DNA of 64,000 nucleotides from Caballeronia turbans (GTDB lineage Bacteria > Pseudomonadota > Gammaproteobacteria > Burkholderiales > Burkholderiaceae), in contig FCOD02000027.1 of assembly GCA_001544655.2 (NCBI GenBank), forward strand, positions 1 to 64,000. The letters run 5' to 3'. Shown here one piece after another: positions 35,130 to 42,503 of the stretch. The notes under the pieces were generated by a model. That model was given only the letters and a program-made list of their open reading frames with translations, had not been told where the DNA came from and did no database searches. Every line of letters starts with the position of its first letter. Within the stretch, counting starts at the first letter, position 1. Made by a program: the position numbers and the translations under genes.

Positions 35130-36155
35130 TTACTCGCCGCGGATGATCTTTCCGATCTCTCCGGCTTGCGCGCCAATGAAGGCATACGAGTTCTGGATCT
35201 GCGGCGAGCGCTGGACAGCGTCTCGCACCAGCAGCGCCGCAAACTCGCGATGCCCTTCACCGATCAGACGCTCGGTGTAGCGCACGACGCGATCAAAGTT
35301 GTTTTCGTTCGCGCGTGCCGCAAGCGCTGCCGCGATCGCGTACAACGCCGCCGGCATCGTCGGGATCATCGCCGTGTCGGGCGCGAGAAGAATCGCGTCC
35401 GGATTCGGCAGTTCGCGGAAGATCTGGAGGAAGCCAACAAGCTCGGTCGCGGCACCCTCTCCCACCGAACCGGCGTAGGAGATGTGCTCCAGGTGCTTCG
35501 GCACGACATCCATCGTCTTTGCGACGAACCCCCAGCTACGCGGGCTCGGTGCGTTTTCGATATCGCGCGACGTCTTCTGCACGGACAGCAAGTCCGGCCG
35601 GAAGCGCAGGAACGCGATGAGCGCGGGCGGGATGTTTTCTCGCACGGCCCACTGCGTCCAGTCGTCGATCGTCGGTTCGAGTTCCACCACGGTGGCGAAA
35701 CGCGAGATCACCGGATCGAGAATCCCGGAGACACCGGCGTTGTCGGTACGGCGGTTCGTGGCCGCGAGGAACGTGACCTGCGGTGGCAGGATGTGCTCGC
35801 CGACGCGCCGCGCGAGCAGCAACTGCATCTTTGCGGCTTGCACGGCGGGCGAGGCCTGCCCAAGGTCATCCAGGAACCAGATCAGCGGGCGTCTGGCCGT
35901 CATCGCGCGCTCCAAATCCCCGAACGGCAGGAACTTGGCGGTCGTGCCGTCGGGCGAAGGAAACGGCAACCCTTTCGAGTCGGTCGGATCCTCGACAACC
36001 GGGTGGCTGATCAGCAGTTCGTGATCAGTCGCATGCGCGGTCTGTTCGACGATGTCGCTCTTGCCGATGCCGGGGCGGCCAGTGATGAGCACCGGCAGAC
36101 GCTTCGGCACGTACAGCGAGAGGAGTTCGGTGAGTTGGGCGGGCGTGACTTTCAT
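35130..36155 (-). CDS. MoxR/CobS-like AAA+ ATPase
   Basis: 341 residues. Walker [10 protein letters not shown] at about 26-34, Walker [12 protein letters not shown] at about 90, sensor-1 FLAATNRR, and the SRFATVVEL segment of the MoxR/CobS group, followed by a C-terminal helical lid. These chaperone-type ATPases act with VWA or DUF3150-like partners in assembling metal-dependent or macromolecular complexes; here the next gene is the truncated DUF3150-like one. A pseudoknot-like leader (36184-36217) precedes it. Typical of plasmid/ICE/phage accessory modules. Confidence 0.9.
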   Translation of the reverse strand: MKVTPAQLTELLSLYVPKRLPVLITGRPGIGKSDIVEQTAHATDHELLISHPVVEDPTDSKGLPFPSPDGTTAKFLPFGDLERAMTARRPLIWFLDDLGQASPAVQAAKMQLLLARRVGEHILPPQVTFLAATNRRTDNAGVSGILDPVISRFATVVELEPTIDDWTQWAVRENIPPALIAFLRFRPDLLSVQKTSRDIENAPSPRSWGFVAKTMDVVPKHLEHISYAGSVGEGAATELVGFLQIFRELPNPDAILLAPDTAMIPTMPAALYAIAAALAARANENNFDRVVRYTERLIGEGHREFAALLVRDAVQRSPQIQNSYAFIGAQAGEIGKIIRGE

Positions 36156-36183
36156 GATGGCTTCCAGAGAGAAGCCCCATAAA

Positions 36184-36217
36184 GACTACGCCCGTAGGGA
36201 CGTGGTCCCTTAGGGGC
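36184..36217 (-). promoter_or_regulatory. Pseudoknot-capable leader RNA, copy F
   Basis: RNA 5'-3': GCCC (36217-36214) pairs GGGC (36193-36190) around an inner AGGGA/TCCCT stem. The apical GACCACG (36207-36201) is complementary to CGTAGTC (36190-36184) with one mismatch. The start codon follows 28 nt later. Same layout as the five other leaders but weaker. Confidence 0.5.
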
Positions 36218-36224
36218 AGATATG

Positions 36225-36247
36225 AAAAAGCCGGCTCGTAGCCGGCT
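36225..36247 (-). terminator. Intrinsic terminator
   Basis: Minus strand AGCCGGC-TACGA-GCCGGCT followed by TTTTT. It lies just before leader F, ending the upstream transcription unit. Confidence 0.85.
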
Positions 36248-36365
36248 TGGTCGATGCGTCGGTGACGCGGGTGATAGATGCAGTGTAGGGGTCGGGCGGT
36301 CAGACAATCTGTGGAAAGGTCACTATTTCGCATCGTCTTAAGCTTTGGCGCTGGCGCAACCGACG

Positions 36366-36392
36366 AAAAAAAACCCGGCACGTAGCCGGGTT
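36366..36392 (-). terminator. Intrinsic terminator
   Basis: Minus strand AACCCGGC-TACGT-GCCGGGTT followed by a run of T. Ends the 505-residue gene. Confidence 0.88.
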
Positions 36393-36405
36393 CGTCGAAG
36401 GTGAA

Positions 36406-37923
36406 TTAGCTCGCGCGCTGTTCGAGCGCCACGCGTGCGTAGGCGAGCGTACCGTCGTTTGCACGAAGCGATACCTGCAACTGCCGCACAGGATCTGCGA
36501 GCGCGTAGCGCACGCTCGTCCCCTGCCGCAGGCTGACGATCTGCGAGAAGCCGTCGGCGATCGTGCGATCTACCCACTCCGCACCGGTCAGCACCGCGCC
36601 GTCTTCCGCACGAACGCGCGACATCTCAGCCGCTTCGCGAGCGCGAGCGACCTCGCGGGCGACGCGCCTCGCCTCACGTTGGGAAACCGACAACGCCTCC
36701 CACTCTGCTTGCTGCGCGGCGTCCATACCTGCCAGTTGAAAAATGCCCCGGCGCCGAGCCGCGGCGCGAACGCCGATGAGCTTGATCCCGAACACCTCGC
36801 GCACCGCTTGCTTGCTCGCGCGGTTCGCATCGTCGGGCCGGTCCAGGATACTGAGGAGATAGGACATGTCGGCCGTCTGCACTGCCTTCGCAAACTCGTT
36901 GGCGAAAGTATGCGTGTGCCTGCCGTGATCGAGAATGGCCAGTTGCGAGTCCAGTTGGAAGCGGCGGGCGCTGATGCTGCCCGACTTCCGCGCCTTCTCG
37001 AGTTCCGCTAGCCGGTTATCACGCGCGCTGTCGGCGAGCGTGCGCCGCAGTACCTCCGCAAACTGGCAGGTCGGTAGGCCGACATCGACGGGCTTCTGGT
37101 ACGCCTCAGGCAAAGGATGCGCTTCGAGAATGCCCTTCGCGTACAGCAGGTCGTCGACTTCGACCGTCGTTGGCGAGTTCGGCACGAGACCCATCAGCAT
37201 CGAGAGCAGCGCGGCATTGTCAGAGGTGATCGCCTGCTTCGAATGGCGCATCACCGTTGCGAGCGGCACGAGCTTCGCAAGCGGCAACGCACCACGCAAC
37301 TCCGGCACCGCGAGAATCGGCTTGGCCCATTGCAAGTCGGAATCGAACTTCGACAACGAAACGTAGTCATCGATCACCGCCTGCGGAACGGGCTTGCCCG
37401 CCGCGAGCGCGTAGGCCACATGAACCTCGTGCCGACCGTTGCTCTGTCGATTGTCCAGCACTGGGCCGGCGTAGCGAAAGCCGAACCGACGCTCGGACTC
37501 GTCCTGCAGCAGCTCGAACAGGTCCAGCCCGCGACGGCCGGTCTTAGCCGCCTCTTCGTTGGCTTGCGCCACCTGATCCGATGAGAACAGATACAGCGGC
37601 TCGCGCGCCAGATCAAAAGCCAGATACAGCAGTTGCCAGTGCTCGCGCCGGATTTGCCACGGCTCAGGCGCGGCGAACGACGGTCTGAAGTAAGCCGCGT
37701 CGATCTCGTCGATGAGCGACAGGAAGAGGCTTGTCGCCGTTCCGGGCCGACGAACGGTCAGCTTGCCGTTGTAGCGGGTAACGGTTACAGGATAGGCGAA
37801 GAACGTGAGCGCGATCTCTGCCGCGTCGACTGCTGCGACGCTCGCGTCGTCTCGCAGGAAACGGAGTACTTCGAGCATCGTAGGGAACGAGTGGGCGGAG
37901 CCCGAGAAGGAAAGCTGGTACAT
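36406..37923 (-). CDS. Hypothetical protein of the plasmid/phage-like module (505 aa)
   Basis: 505 residues, soluble, no recognised domain. The N-terminal quarter is alpha/beta (MLEVLRFLRDDASVAAVDAA, YPVTVTRYNGKLTVRRPGTA), the middle is helical, and the C-terminal third contains a charged coiled coil (SQREARRVAREVARAREAAE) followed by a beta segment. It starts at the ATG at 37923, preceded by GAGG; leader A (37946-37985) sits directly upstream and a strong terminator downstream, so it is its own unit. Full length with no frame damage. Confidence 0.75.
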   Translation of the reverse strand: MYQLSFSGSAHSFPTMLEVLRFLRDDASVAAVDAAEIALTFFAYPVTVTRYNGKLTVRRPGTATSLFLSLIDEIDAAYFRPSFAAPEPWQIRREHWQLLYLAFDLAREPLYLFSSDQVAQANEEAAKTGRRGLDLFELLQDESERRFGFRYAGPVLDNRQSNGRHEVHVAYALAAGKPVPQAVIDDYVSLSKFDSDLQWAKPILAVPELRGALPLAKLVPLATVMRHSKQAITSDNAALLSMLMGLVPNSPTTVEVDDLLYAKGILEAHPLPEAYQKPVDVGLPTCQFAEVLRRTLADSARDNRLAELEKARKSGSISARRFQLDSQLAILDHGRHTHTFANEFAKAVQTADMSYLLSILDRPDDANRASKQAVREVFGIKLIGVRAAARRRGIFQLAGMDAAQQAEWEALSVSQREARRVAREVARAREAAEMSRVRAEDGAVLTGAEWVDRTIADGFSQIVSLRQGTSVRYALADPVRQLQVSLRANDGTLAYARVALEQRAS

Positions 37924-37945
37924 GTCGATTGCCTCAGAGAAAATG

Positions 37946-37985
37946 CGGGCAATCGCACCCTGTCGGGTCGATGCCCGGCAAGGGT
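37946..37985 (-). promoter_or_regulatory. Pseudoknot-capable leader RNA, copy A
   Basis: RNA 5'-3': ACCCT (37985-37981) pairs AGGGT (37961-37957). CGGGCA in its loop (37977-37972) pairs TGCCCG (37951-37946) downstream; alternatively CGGG pairs CCCG within the loop. The ATG follows 22 nt later. Confidence 0.65.
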
Positions 37986-38023
37986 TAAGTGCGCCGAATG
38001 GCGCTGGATGAGTTGAGAAGCTA

Positions 38024-38482
38024 TTAGGCCGCGTCGATTAGTCGGGCGATCAGACGCGCGAGCGCCCACGCGTGGTCAATCGAAAACACCTTCGCGCGGA
38101 GCAACGGCATGATCGCGTAGGTGCGGTCGAGCGAGTAGCTAAGCTGCGGGCGGCTGACGAAGTCCACATGGACGATCCAGCCTTCGGAGTTGCCGATGCA
38201 CACCGACACGGAAATGCGGTCATATGCCGCCGGTTCAGGCCACGGTCTGCTGTGGCGTGCTCCGTACATGGCTTCGTTGGCGTCGTCCTGCAAGTTCGCG
38301 TGACAAAGCCACTCCGGTTCGAGCTCCGTTCCACGCACGAAGCGGCACAGGTCCTGGAAGACCTGATCGACCGTTTTGCCGTCGGTGTCCAGCCGGGCGA
38401 CTGACTTGATATCGACTACGCCATCGGCGCTGATACCGTTGGTGACAGCGTCCGACAGCACATCGGCGGTTGCTTGAGACAT
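38024..38482 (-). CDS. Hypothetical protein
   Basis: 152 residues (AVTNGISADGVVDIKSVARL, RISVSVCIGNSEGWIVHVDF, AIMPLLRAKVFSIDHAWALA). Soluble mixed fold, Ala-rich C-terminus. A terminator hairpin (38507-38522) lies 25 nt upstream of its start, so it needs its own promoter or anti-termination. No leader pseudoknot found. Family unknown. Confidence 0.65.
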   Translation of the reverse strand: MSQATADVLSDAVTNGISADGVVDIKSVARLDTDGKTVDQVFQDLCRFVRGTELEPEWLCHANLQDDANEAMYGARHSRPWPEPAAYDRISVSVCIGNSEGWIVHVDFVSRPQLSYSLDRTYAIMPLLRAKVFSIDHAWALARLIARLIDAA

Positions 38483-38506
38483 AACCAGCTCCTGAAATGA
38501 AAAACG

Positions 38507-38522
38507 CGCCCGAGGGCGCGCT
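38507..38522 (-). terminator. Intrinsic terminator
   Basis: Minus strand CGCGCCC-TC-GGGCGCG followed by TTTTT. Confidence 0.8.
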
Positions 38523-38546
38523 AGAAAAAGAAAAATCGAAAAAAAA

Positions 38547-38568
38547 CCGCACCCAAGGGTGCGGTTCT
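38547..38568 (-). terminator. Intrinsic terminator
   Basis: Minus strand AACCGCACCC-TT-GGGTGCGGTT followed by an eight-T run. Ends the 39570-38599 unit; a second terminator lies 25 bp further. Confidence 0.9.
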
Positions 38569-38598
38569 GTCTGTGGACTCAGCTTACGCTGTGTCGAA

Positions 38599-38709
38599 TC
38601 ATTTGCCCCAATCGCGCTCGCGATCGGCTTTGCGACCGTTATTCGCGGTCCACATGAAGAAAGCCGCGATGGACACGCCAAGCACTACCGTAAAAATTGT
38701 TGCGCCCAC
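38599..38709 (-). CDS. Very small membrane protein (36 aa)
   Basis: GTG start at 38709 with AGGAG 6 nt upstream, ending at TGA 38599. One hydrophobic helix (IFTVVLGVSIAAFFMW), then a polar tail (RKADRERDWGK). It is immediately downstream of the gene ending at 38711. Its size, good ribosome site and helix make it a plausible small phage- or plasmid-type membrane protein. Confidence 0.6.
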   Translation of the reverse strand: MGATIFTVVLGVSIAAFFMWTANNGRKADRERDWGK

Positions 38710-38710
38710 G

Positions 38711-39175
38711 TCATTCTCCTTTCATCACGTAATGGCCTGCGTACCACAATACTACTCCAAGGGCAGCCAGTGCGCTCGTACCTGCAATCGTCAGCGGATC
38801 CCAAGACGACGCCGAATGCGCGTAGCCGACTGCACCGCCGATCGATGCCGCCGATAGAGTATGTAGATAGCGGCCGTTTTGGTGCCGCTGGTCCCTGGAT
38901 GGCGTCGCGACTGCGTGCAGCAGTCGGCGGAAGCCAGGACCGGGTTCGGGGGGAATTGATACCAAATACCCGCCGTCGCCCGCCATGTTCACCGGCAAGA
39001 CATCGCCCTTGTACTCAAGACTGAACGACGGCGAGCACTCCGACTCCTCCATCTTGCCGAGTAGCCCGAGTACGCGCGGCGCAAGATGAACTTGGCCTGT
39101 CGCAGGATCGAGAGTGACCCGGTCCACGATCGTGGTGCCGGAGCTGTACTCGATTTTCACCTTGGCCAGTTTCAT
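38711..39175 (-). CDS. Hypothetical protein with C-terminal hydrophobic segment
   Basis: 154 residues from the ATG at 39175, which overlaps the preceding stop by ATGA. The N-terminal two thirds is beta-rich (KLAKVKIEYSSGTTIVDRVT, FSLEYKGDVLPVNMAGDGGY); two C-terminal hydrophobic stretches (SAASIGGAVGYAHS, LTIAGTSALAALGVVLWYAG) suggest membrane association. Followed within 2 nt by the 36-residue membrane protein. Family unknown. Confidence 0.65.
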   Translation of the reverse strand: MKLAKVKIEYSSGTTIVDRVTLDPATGQVHLAPRVLGLLGKMEESECSPSFSLEYKGDVLPVNMAGDGGYLVSIPPEPGPGFRRLLHAVATPSRDQRHQNGRYLHTLSAASIGGAVGYAHSASSWDPLTIAGTSALAALGVVLWYAGHYVMKGE

Positions 39176-39570
39176 CGACGACCTCCGCACTTCAGGTCGA
39201 TGCCACCGGCCAAACGCAGGCCGTCCAGCATCGCTCGATAGCCCGTGGGAGTTTCGAGCTGCGTCAGGGCGACGTGGTTCTCACCACCGCCCGTCAGGTC
39301 AGAGCGGCCGCGCCGGGTTCTGAAACTCAGCGCGACACCTGAACCGCCTCGACGCTCGAGCACGTCGACAAACAACGTCTCGGTGCGCAACGACACCCGT
39401 ACCGCGGCATTGCCGCGGCGCGTATCGGTGACGATTTCGTGAGCATGCGCCGGAAGACGCAAGTCCTGAGCAACACGTCGCAAAACGCGCGTCGCATGAC
39501 GTTGCAGAGCCGCTTTCGCGCCAGCATTGGCACTACTGCGGTCCGCATAGAACACTCGGGGAAATTTCAT
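39172..39570 (-). CDS. Hypothetical protein
   Basis: 132 residues from the ATG at 39570 with GAGG 5 nt upstream; leader B ends 18 nt upstream. Basic N-terminus (FPRVFYADRSSANAGAKAAL), a beta-rich core (NAAVRVSLRTETLFVDVLE, GSGVALSFRTRRG) and a Gly-rich end. Its stop overlaps the next start. Family unknown. Confidence 0.65.
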   Translation of the reverse strand: MKFPRVFYADRSSANAGAKAALQRHATRVLRRVAQDLRLPAHAHEIVTDTRRGNAAVRVSLRTETLFVDVLERRGGSGVALSFRTRRGRSDLTGGGENHVALTQLETPTGYRAMLDGLRLAGGIDLKCGGRR

Positions 39571-39588
39571 GATTGCCTCATTGCAGAC

Positions 39589-39625
39589 GAGGCAGGTCCC
39601 TTGCGGGGAGCCTGCCTCGCAAGGG
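39589..39625 (-). promoter_or_regulatory. Pseudoknot-capable leader RNA, copy B (clearest)
   Basis: RNA 5'-3': CCCTTGC (39625-39619) pairs GCAAGGG (39604-39598), 7 bp perfect. GAGGCAGG in the loop (39618-39611) pairs CCTGCCTC (39596-39589), 8 bp perfect. The two helices interleave as an H-type pseudoknot; the ATG follows 18 nt later with GAGG between. Confidence 0.75.
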
Positions 39626-39675
39626 TTGGCGCGGTTTTCACCGCGCATTCAGAAGATGCGTACTGCGATGCCTGG

Positions 39676-39960
39676 TTAGAGGAATCGCGCCTTGTAAGCG
39701 TCGAGCGCTGGTTTCAAGCGTCTGAAGCTCGCGTCGCCGTAACCGTCGCTGATCCGCCCAACCTCGGCGAACATATGCGGCCGTGCGCCCGATGGGCTGA
39801 ACCCAGGGTGAGACACGATTGCCGTGAACTCGTCGACGTCGCCTGCTTGCGCAGCTACTTCCACCGGACGCATCCCGTAGAAGTTTTTGCCGTTCACATC
39901 GTTGGTCGAAGCGTCCCAGCCGCTGGTCTGGCCGTGGGTGATCAACTGATAGTGGTTCAT
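39676..39960 (-). CDS. Hypothetical protein
   Basis: 94 residues (MNHYQLITHGQTSGWDASTN, NGKNFYGMRPVEVAAQAGD, then RISDGYGDASFRRLKPALDA). Soluble; the KNFYGMRPVEVAAQAGDV part recalls an ankyrin-type repeat. No leader structure upstream apart from a GGCG-GCAA-CGCC hairpin in the 45-bp gap. Family unknown. Confidence 0.6.
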   Translation of the reverse strand: MNHYQLITHGQTSGWDASTNDVNGKNFYGMRPVEVAAQAGDVDEFTAIVSHPGFSPSGARPHMFAEVGRISDGYGDASFRRLKPALDAYKARFL

Positions 39961-40005
39961 CGATGGTTCATCCGTTCATCCAGTTGGTCGAGGCGTTGCC
40001 GCCAG

Positions 40006-40467
40006 TTAGTGGGTGATCCGGTAGCCGGACCCATTCGAGACGAGAAACACCTGCTGACCAACAGCGAACTGCTGATCGTCGACCTGCGTGACGACCACGG
40101 ACTGACCGTTGGCGCGACGAAGGAAAACTTCGACACCGCTGTGGCGAGACATAGCGGCGCTTACGCGTTGAGCCACCAACCCGGAAACCGAGCCGGAAAG
40201 CGCGCCGGCGATATAGCGGCCGCTACCGTTGCCGATGACTTGCGAGCCCAGAAAGGCACCCGCTGCTGCACTGACGATCGATGCAATGCCCGACGAGCCA
40301 GAATTGCTCTCGATGGTGATCGGACGCACGCGCAGGATGGTTGCCTGCTCGAACTGGCCGATGCGTTGAACGTCGTAGCGCTGGTAGGTATCCGGCGAGC
40401 CGAAGTCCGCCGTGGCGCAGCCAGTCAGAACCGAAAGAAGCATCACGGAACAGAAAAACTTGATCAT
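40006..40467 (-). CDS. Glycine-zipper outer-membrane lipoprotein (SlyB-like)
   Basis: 153 residues with a lipoprotein signal (MIKFFCSVMLLSVLTGC) and a Gly-zipper 2TM region (IASIVSAAAGAFLGSQVIGNGSG, IAGALSGSVSGLVAQ) typical of the SlyB/PcP/Rickettsia 17-kDa antigen group, which inserts into or braces the outer membrane. Leader C lies directly upstream (40488-40530). Full length. The only recognisable envelope protein in the module. Confidence 0.8.
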   Translation of the reverse strand: MIKFFCSVMLLSVLTGCATADFGSPDTYQRYDVQRIGQFEQATILRVRPITIESNSGSSGIASIVSAAAGAFLGSQVIGNGSGRYIAGALSGSVSGLVAQRVSAAMSRHSGVEVFLRRANGQSVVVTQVDDQQFAVGQQVFLVSNGSGYRITH

Positions 40468-40487
40468 GGATCACCTCGATTGAATGT

Positions 40488-40530
40488 GAGGCAATCCATT
40501 CCCGAAGGGGCTGGTTTGCCCCAAAGGGAA
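40488..40530 (-). promoter_or_regulatory. Pseudoknot-capable leader RNA, copy C
   Basis: RNA 5'-3': TTCCC (40530-40526) pairs GGGAA (40503-40499). GGGGCAA in the loop (40522-40516) pairs TTGCCTC (40494-40488) downstream, 7 bp with one G-U; alternatively it pairs GCCCC inside the hairpin. ATG follows 20 nt later with GAGG between. Confidence 0.65.
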
Positions 40531-40566
40531 GAGGAACGGGAAATACGCAGCGAAAAGCTACGTGAG

Positions 40567-40701
40567 TCAGTGGGTGACCGAGGCGATTGCCGTCGAGACG
40601 TACACAACGACAACGAGAAACGACAGCATCTTCCAGGCTTCGGCGTCCTGCTTGGCGTACCAGGCGAGGCTGCTGAGAGCGTGTTTGAGCATGGGAAACA
40701 T
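40567..40701 (-). CDS. Very small membrane protein (44 aa)
   Basis: ATG at 40701 with GGGAG 6 nt upstream, TGA ending at 40567. Sequence begins MFPMLKHALSSLAWYAKQD and ends in one hydrophobic helix (LSFLVVVVYVSTAIASVTH). Leader D ends 21 nt upstream of its start. No family recognised; size and context suit a small phage- or plasmid-type membrane protein. Confidence 0.65.
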   Translation of the reverse strand: MFPMLKHALSSLAWYAKQDAEAWKMLSFLVVVVYVSTAIASVTH

Positions 40702-40722
40702 GGGCAACTCCCGAGAAAGGTA

Positions 40723-40755
40723 GGAGCCGCCCTCGATGGGAGGCTCCCATCAAGG
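40723..40755 (-). promoter_or_regulatory. Pseudoknot-capable leader RNA, copy D
   Basis: RNA 5'-3': CCTTGATG (40755-40748) pairs CATCGAGG (40738-40731), extendable to an 11-bp hairpin. GGAGCC (40747-40742) pairs GGCTCC (40728-40723) downstream, competing with the top of the hairpin. ATG follows 21 nt later. Confidence 0.65.
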
Positions 40756-40818
40756 AAAGATTTGGAACTGAAGAAGCGGCGTCCAGCGAACTGCACTGGA
40801 CGCGTCATTTACGAAAAC

Positions 40819-41064
40819 CTACGAGGCGGTATGGCTGAGGTGATGCAGTCTGACACGACCGCTTTGCACCAGATGCCGTTCGGCTTGATGGTTGAGCGAA
40901 TAGTCCCAGTCCACCATTGCCGTTCCGTCGCTCCATACCGAATGAATGCGTCCGGTGTAAAGCTGCGGCGGGCTGGCCTCGACGTCTTGACCGACCACAC
41001 GCTGATTCGCCATGAAACCGTTATTGCTGGCGACTTTGACGACAGGTGCGAGATTGCGAGACAT
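40819..41064 (-). CDS. Hypothetical protein
   Basis: 81 residues from the ATG at 41064 with GGAG 6 nt upstream; leader E ends 19 nt upstream. Beta-rich sequence (LAPVVKVASNNGFMANQRVV, LYTGRIHSVWSDGTAMVDWD), like a small SH3-type domain, with a His-rich end. Family unknown. Confidence 0.6.
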   Translation of the reverse strand: MSRNLAPVVKVASNNGFMANQRVVGQDVEASPPQLYTGRIHSVWSDGTAMVDWDYSLNHQAERHLVQSGRVRLHHLSHTAS

Positions 41065-41083
41065 AGACAACTCCAAAAAATAA

Positions 41084-41121
41084 TGGGAGCTATCTCCCGG
41101 AGGGATAGGCTCCCAACGGGA
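41084..41121 (-). promoter_or_regulatory. Pseudoknot-capable leader RNA, copy E
   Basis: RNA 5'-3': TCCCG (41121-41117) pairs CGGGA (41099-41095). TGGGAGC (41115-41109) pairs GCTCCCA (41090-41084), 7 bp perfect, competing with an internal GGGA/TCCC. A U-rich stretch and GGAG follow before the ATG 19 nt later. Confidence 0.68.
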
Positions 41122-41129
41122 CGAAAAAA

Positions 41130-41149
41130 GGCGACCAACAAGGGTCGCC
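41130..41149 (-). terminator. Intrinsic terminator
   Basis: Minus strand GGCGACC-CTTGTT-GGTCGCC followed by TTTTTT. It lies just upstream of leader E, so the 41064 gene is the start of a new unit. Confidence 0.88.
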
Positions 41150-41390
41150 AGAAGATTGCCGTCATAAACGGCTGGAGAGAAGCTGGTCCTCCAGCACGCT
41201 GGAGGGGTAGGTCGATGCGCTAAAGCGCGGGGTATGGAGCCAGTCTACGGAGTCCATCGCGCAGTCCAAGTCGGAAAGCTCAGTAAATCGCTATGCCTTT
41301 CGCTCCAATACGGCGACAAACACTTCTCGGGCGGTCGCTTCCCGCGCGACGAATCATCGGGAGCGGGGCCGGCAGCACGAAGCCGGAACG

Positions 41391-41425
41391 AAAAAAAGCG
41401 CCAGCTCCATTTCTGAAGCGGCGCT
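41391..41425 (-). terminator. Intrinsic terminator
   Basis: Minus strand AGCGCCGCTTC ... GGAGCTGGCGCT hairpin followed by a seven-T run. Confidence 0.85.
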
Positions 41426-41636
41426 AAAAAGTCCGTCGCAAATCCGAGGGCCGTCGACGAACCTGAGAGAGACGCCATTCTAGCCATCGATACCGTAGCC
41501 GATGCGTAGAAAAGGACGCTAAAAAGCGTCGCTATTCGAAATAGACACGTTCCCAATACGGGAAGCAAAGTGAGAGCATTCCGACAGACGCGTAAGGTGC
41601 AAGGAGACGCTGGTAGCTGCGCATTTCCAGGGCGAA

Positions 41637-41679
41637 GAAAAGGCCACCCAGGGACGCGCCCTGGATGGCCTCAGTTTTT
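41637..41679. terminator. Bidirectional intrinsic terminator
   Basis: AGGCCACCCAGGG ... CCCTGGATGGCCT stem (41641-41671) with an A run on the left and TTTTT on the right, so it can act on both strands. Confidence 0.8.
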
Positions 41680-41879
41680 CTTGTTTTTGTATTGTCTGGT
41701 CTCTCAGCACCCTTATTAGCGGGTAGGGTCAATATAAACTGACAAATAAAAACCGACTGTTGGATAGATCACTTTTCTGTCTCATGCGAGCTTTCTCTTT
41801 TGCATCGGAGATTAGCAACTAAGCTATTCTGCGTGTCCTCTTGGCTGTGGACGCGCGCTGTTGTAGATCACATCCAGCT

Positions 41880-41916
41880 AGCCCGCTGTCGTTCGGCGCG
41901 ACGCGGGCTTTTTTTT
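41880..41916 (+). terminator. Intrinsic terminator ahead of the PAPS reductase-like gene
   Basis: Plus strand AGCCCGC-TGTCGTTCGGCGCGAC-GCGGGCT with an eight-T run. It ends 86 bp before the next plus-strand start and no plus-strand gene precedes it, so it either ends a short RNA or attenuates the downstream gene. Confidence 0.8.
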
Positions 41917-42002
41917 CGGCTAGCCAGTCTCGGAGCCCCGCCCAGCTTGACTTCGCGCTGTAGCTGCGAAGATGAATCATCTACCTCGATTCTTCTTCGA
42001 CC

Positions 42003-42503
42003 ATGCTCCAGACCATCGACCTGTCCTCGCTTCGCACCCGTTCAAGCGCCTACCTTCCGGCGCGTGCCCGCGACGTCGCACTTACCCCGGAGGTGGCGTC
42101 GCTGCTCACAACGGGCGCTGTGGTCGCTATCGGCGTGAGCGGCGGCAAGGACAGCGTCGCCTGCGCACTCGCGGTCGCCCGCCACCTTGACGCCATCGGC
42201 CACAACGGACCTCGTATCCTTGTTCATTCCGACCTCGGCCGTGTCGAGTGGAAGGACAGTGGTCCCGCCTGTGAGCGGCTTGCCGCTCACCTTGGCTGGG
42301 AGCTGCTCACGTTGCAACGGAAAGCCGGTGACATGCTCGCCAGATGGGAGAAGCGCTGGTCGAACAACGTCGAGCGCTATCGCGATCTCTCCTGCGTGCG
42401 GCTGATCCTGCCGTGGAGCACGCCGTCCATGCGCTTTTGCACTTCTTACGGTGACCCAGCGAGAGTAAACGACCGCGCTGCACGCTGGCACACGGGGACT
42501 TGA
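42003..42503 (+). pseudogene. Phosphoadenosine phosphosulfate reductase-like ATP-pyrophosphatase, truncated
   Basis: The first about 148 codons read as a PAPS reductase/DndC-like domain: the P-loop SGGKDSVACALAVARHLD (about 48-65), HSDLGRVEWKDS, then RLILPWSTPSMRFCTS. Here the full family continues with a substrate-binding half, but at about 42447 the sequence changes to unrelated codons and ends at 42503. Plasmid- and phage-borne relatives act in DNA or tRNA modification and sulfur metabolism. No good ribosome site. A terminator-containing leader (41880-41916) precedes it. Confidence 0.75.

Larger units (their letters stand above)
41150..41879. other. Non-coding stretch between opposite transcription units
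   Basis: No supported gene. It contains the terminators at 41391-41425 and 41641-41671, a small GACGCT-AGCGTC hairpin (41515-41530), and on the plus strand a possible promoter (CTGACA near 41739 and TAGATC near 41765) before the 41880 terminator. The remaining frames are short and unsupported. Confidence 0.5.

Noticed and set aside
35103-36182. 359-codon plus-strand frame opposite the MoxR-like gene
   Set aside because: Antisense shadow; the minus strand carries Walker A and B motifs.
39439-41223. 594-codon plus-strand frame crossing the small minus-strand genes
   Set aside because: It runs antisense through several genes with ribosome sites, leader structures and a lipoprotein; composition is unnatural (Arg/His-rich).
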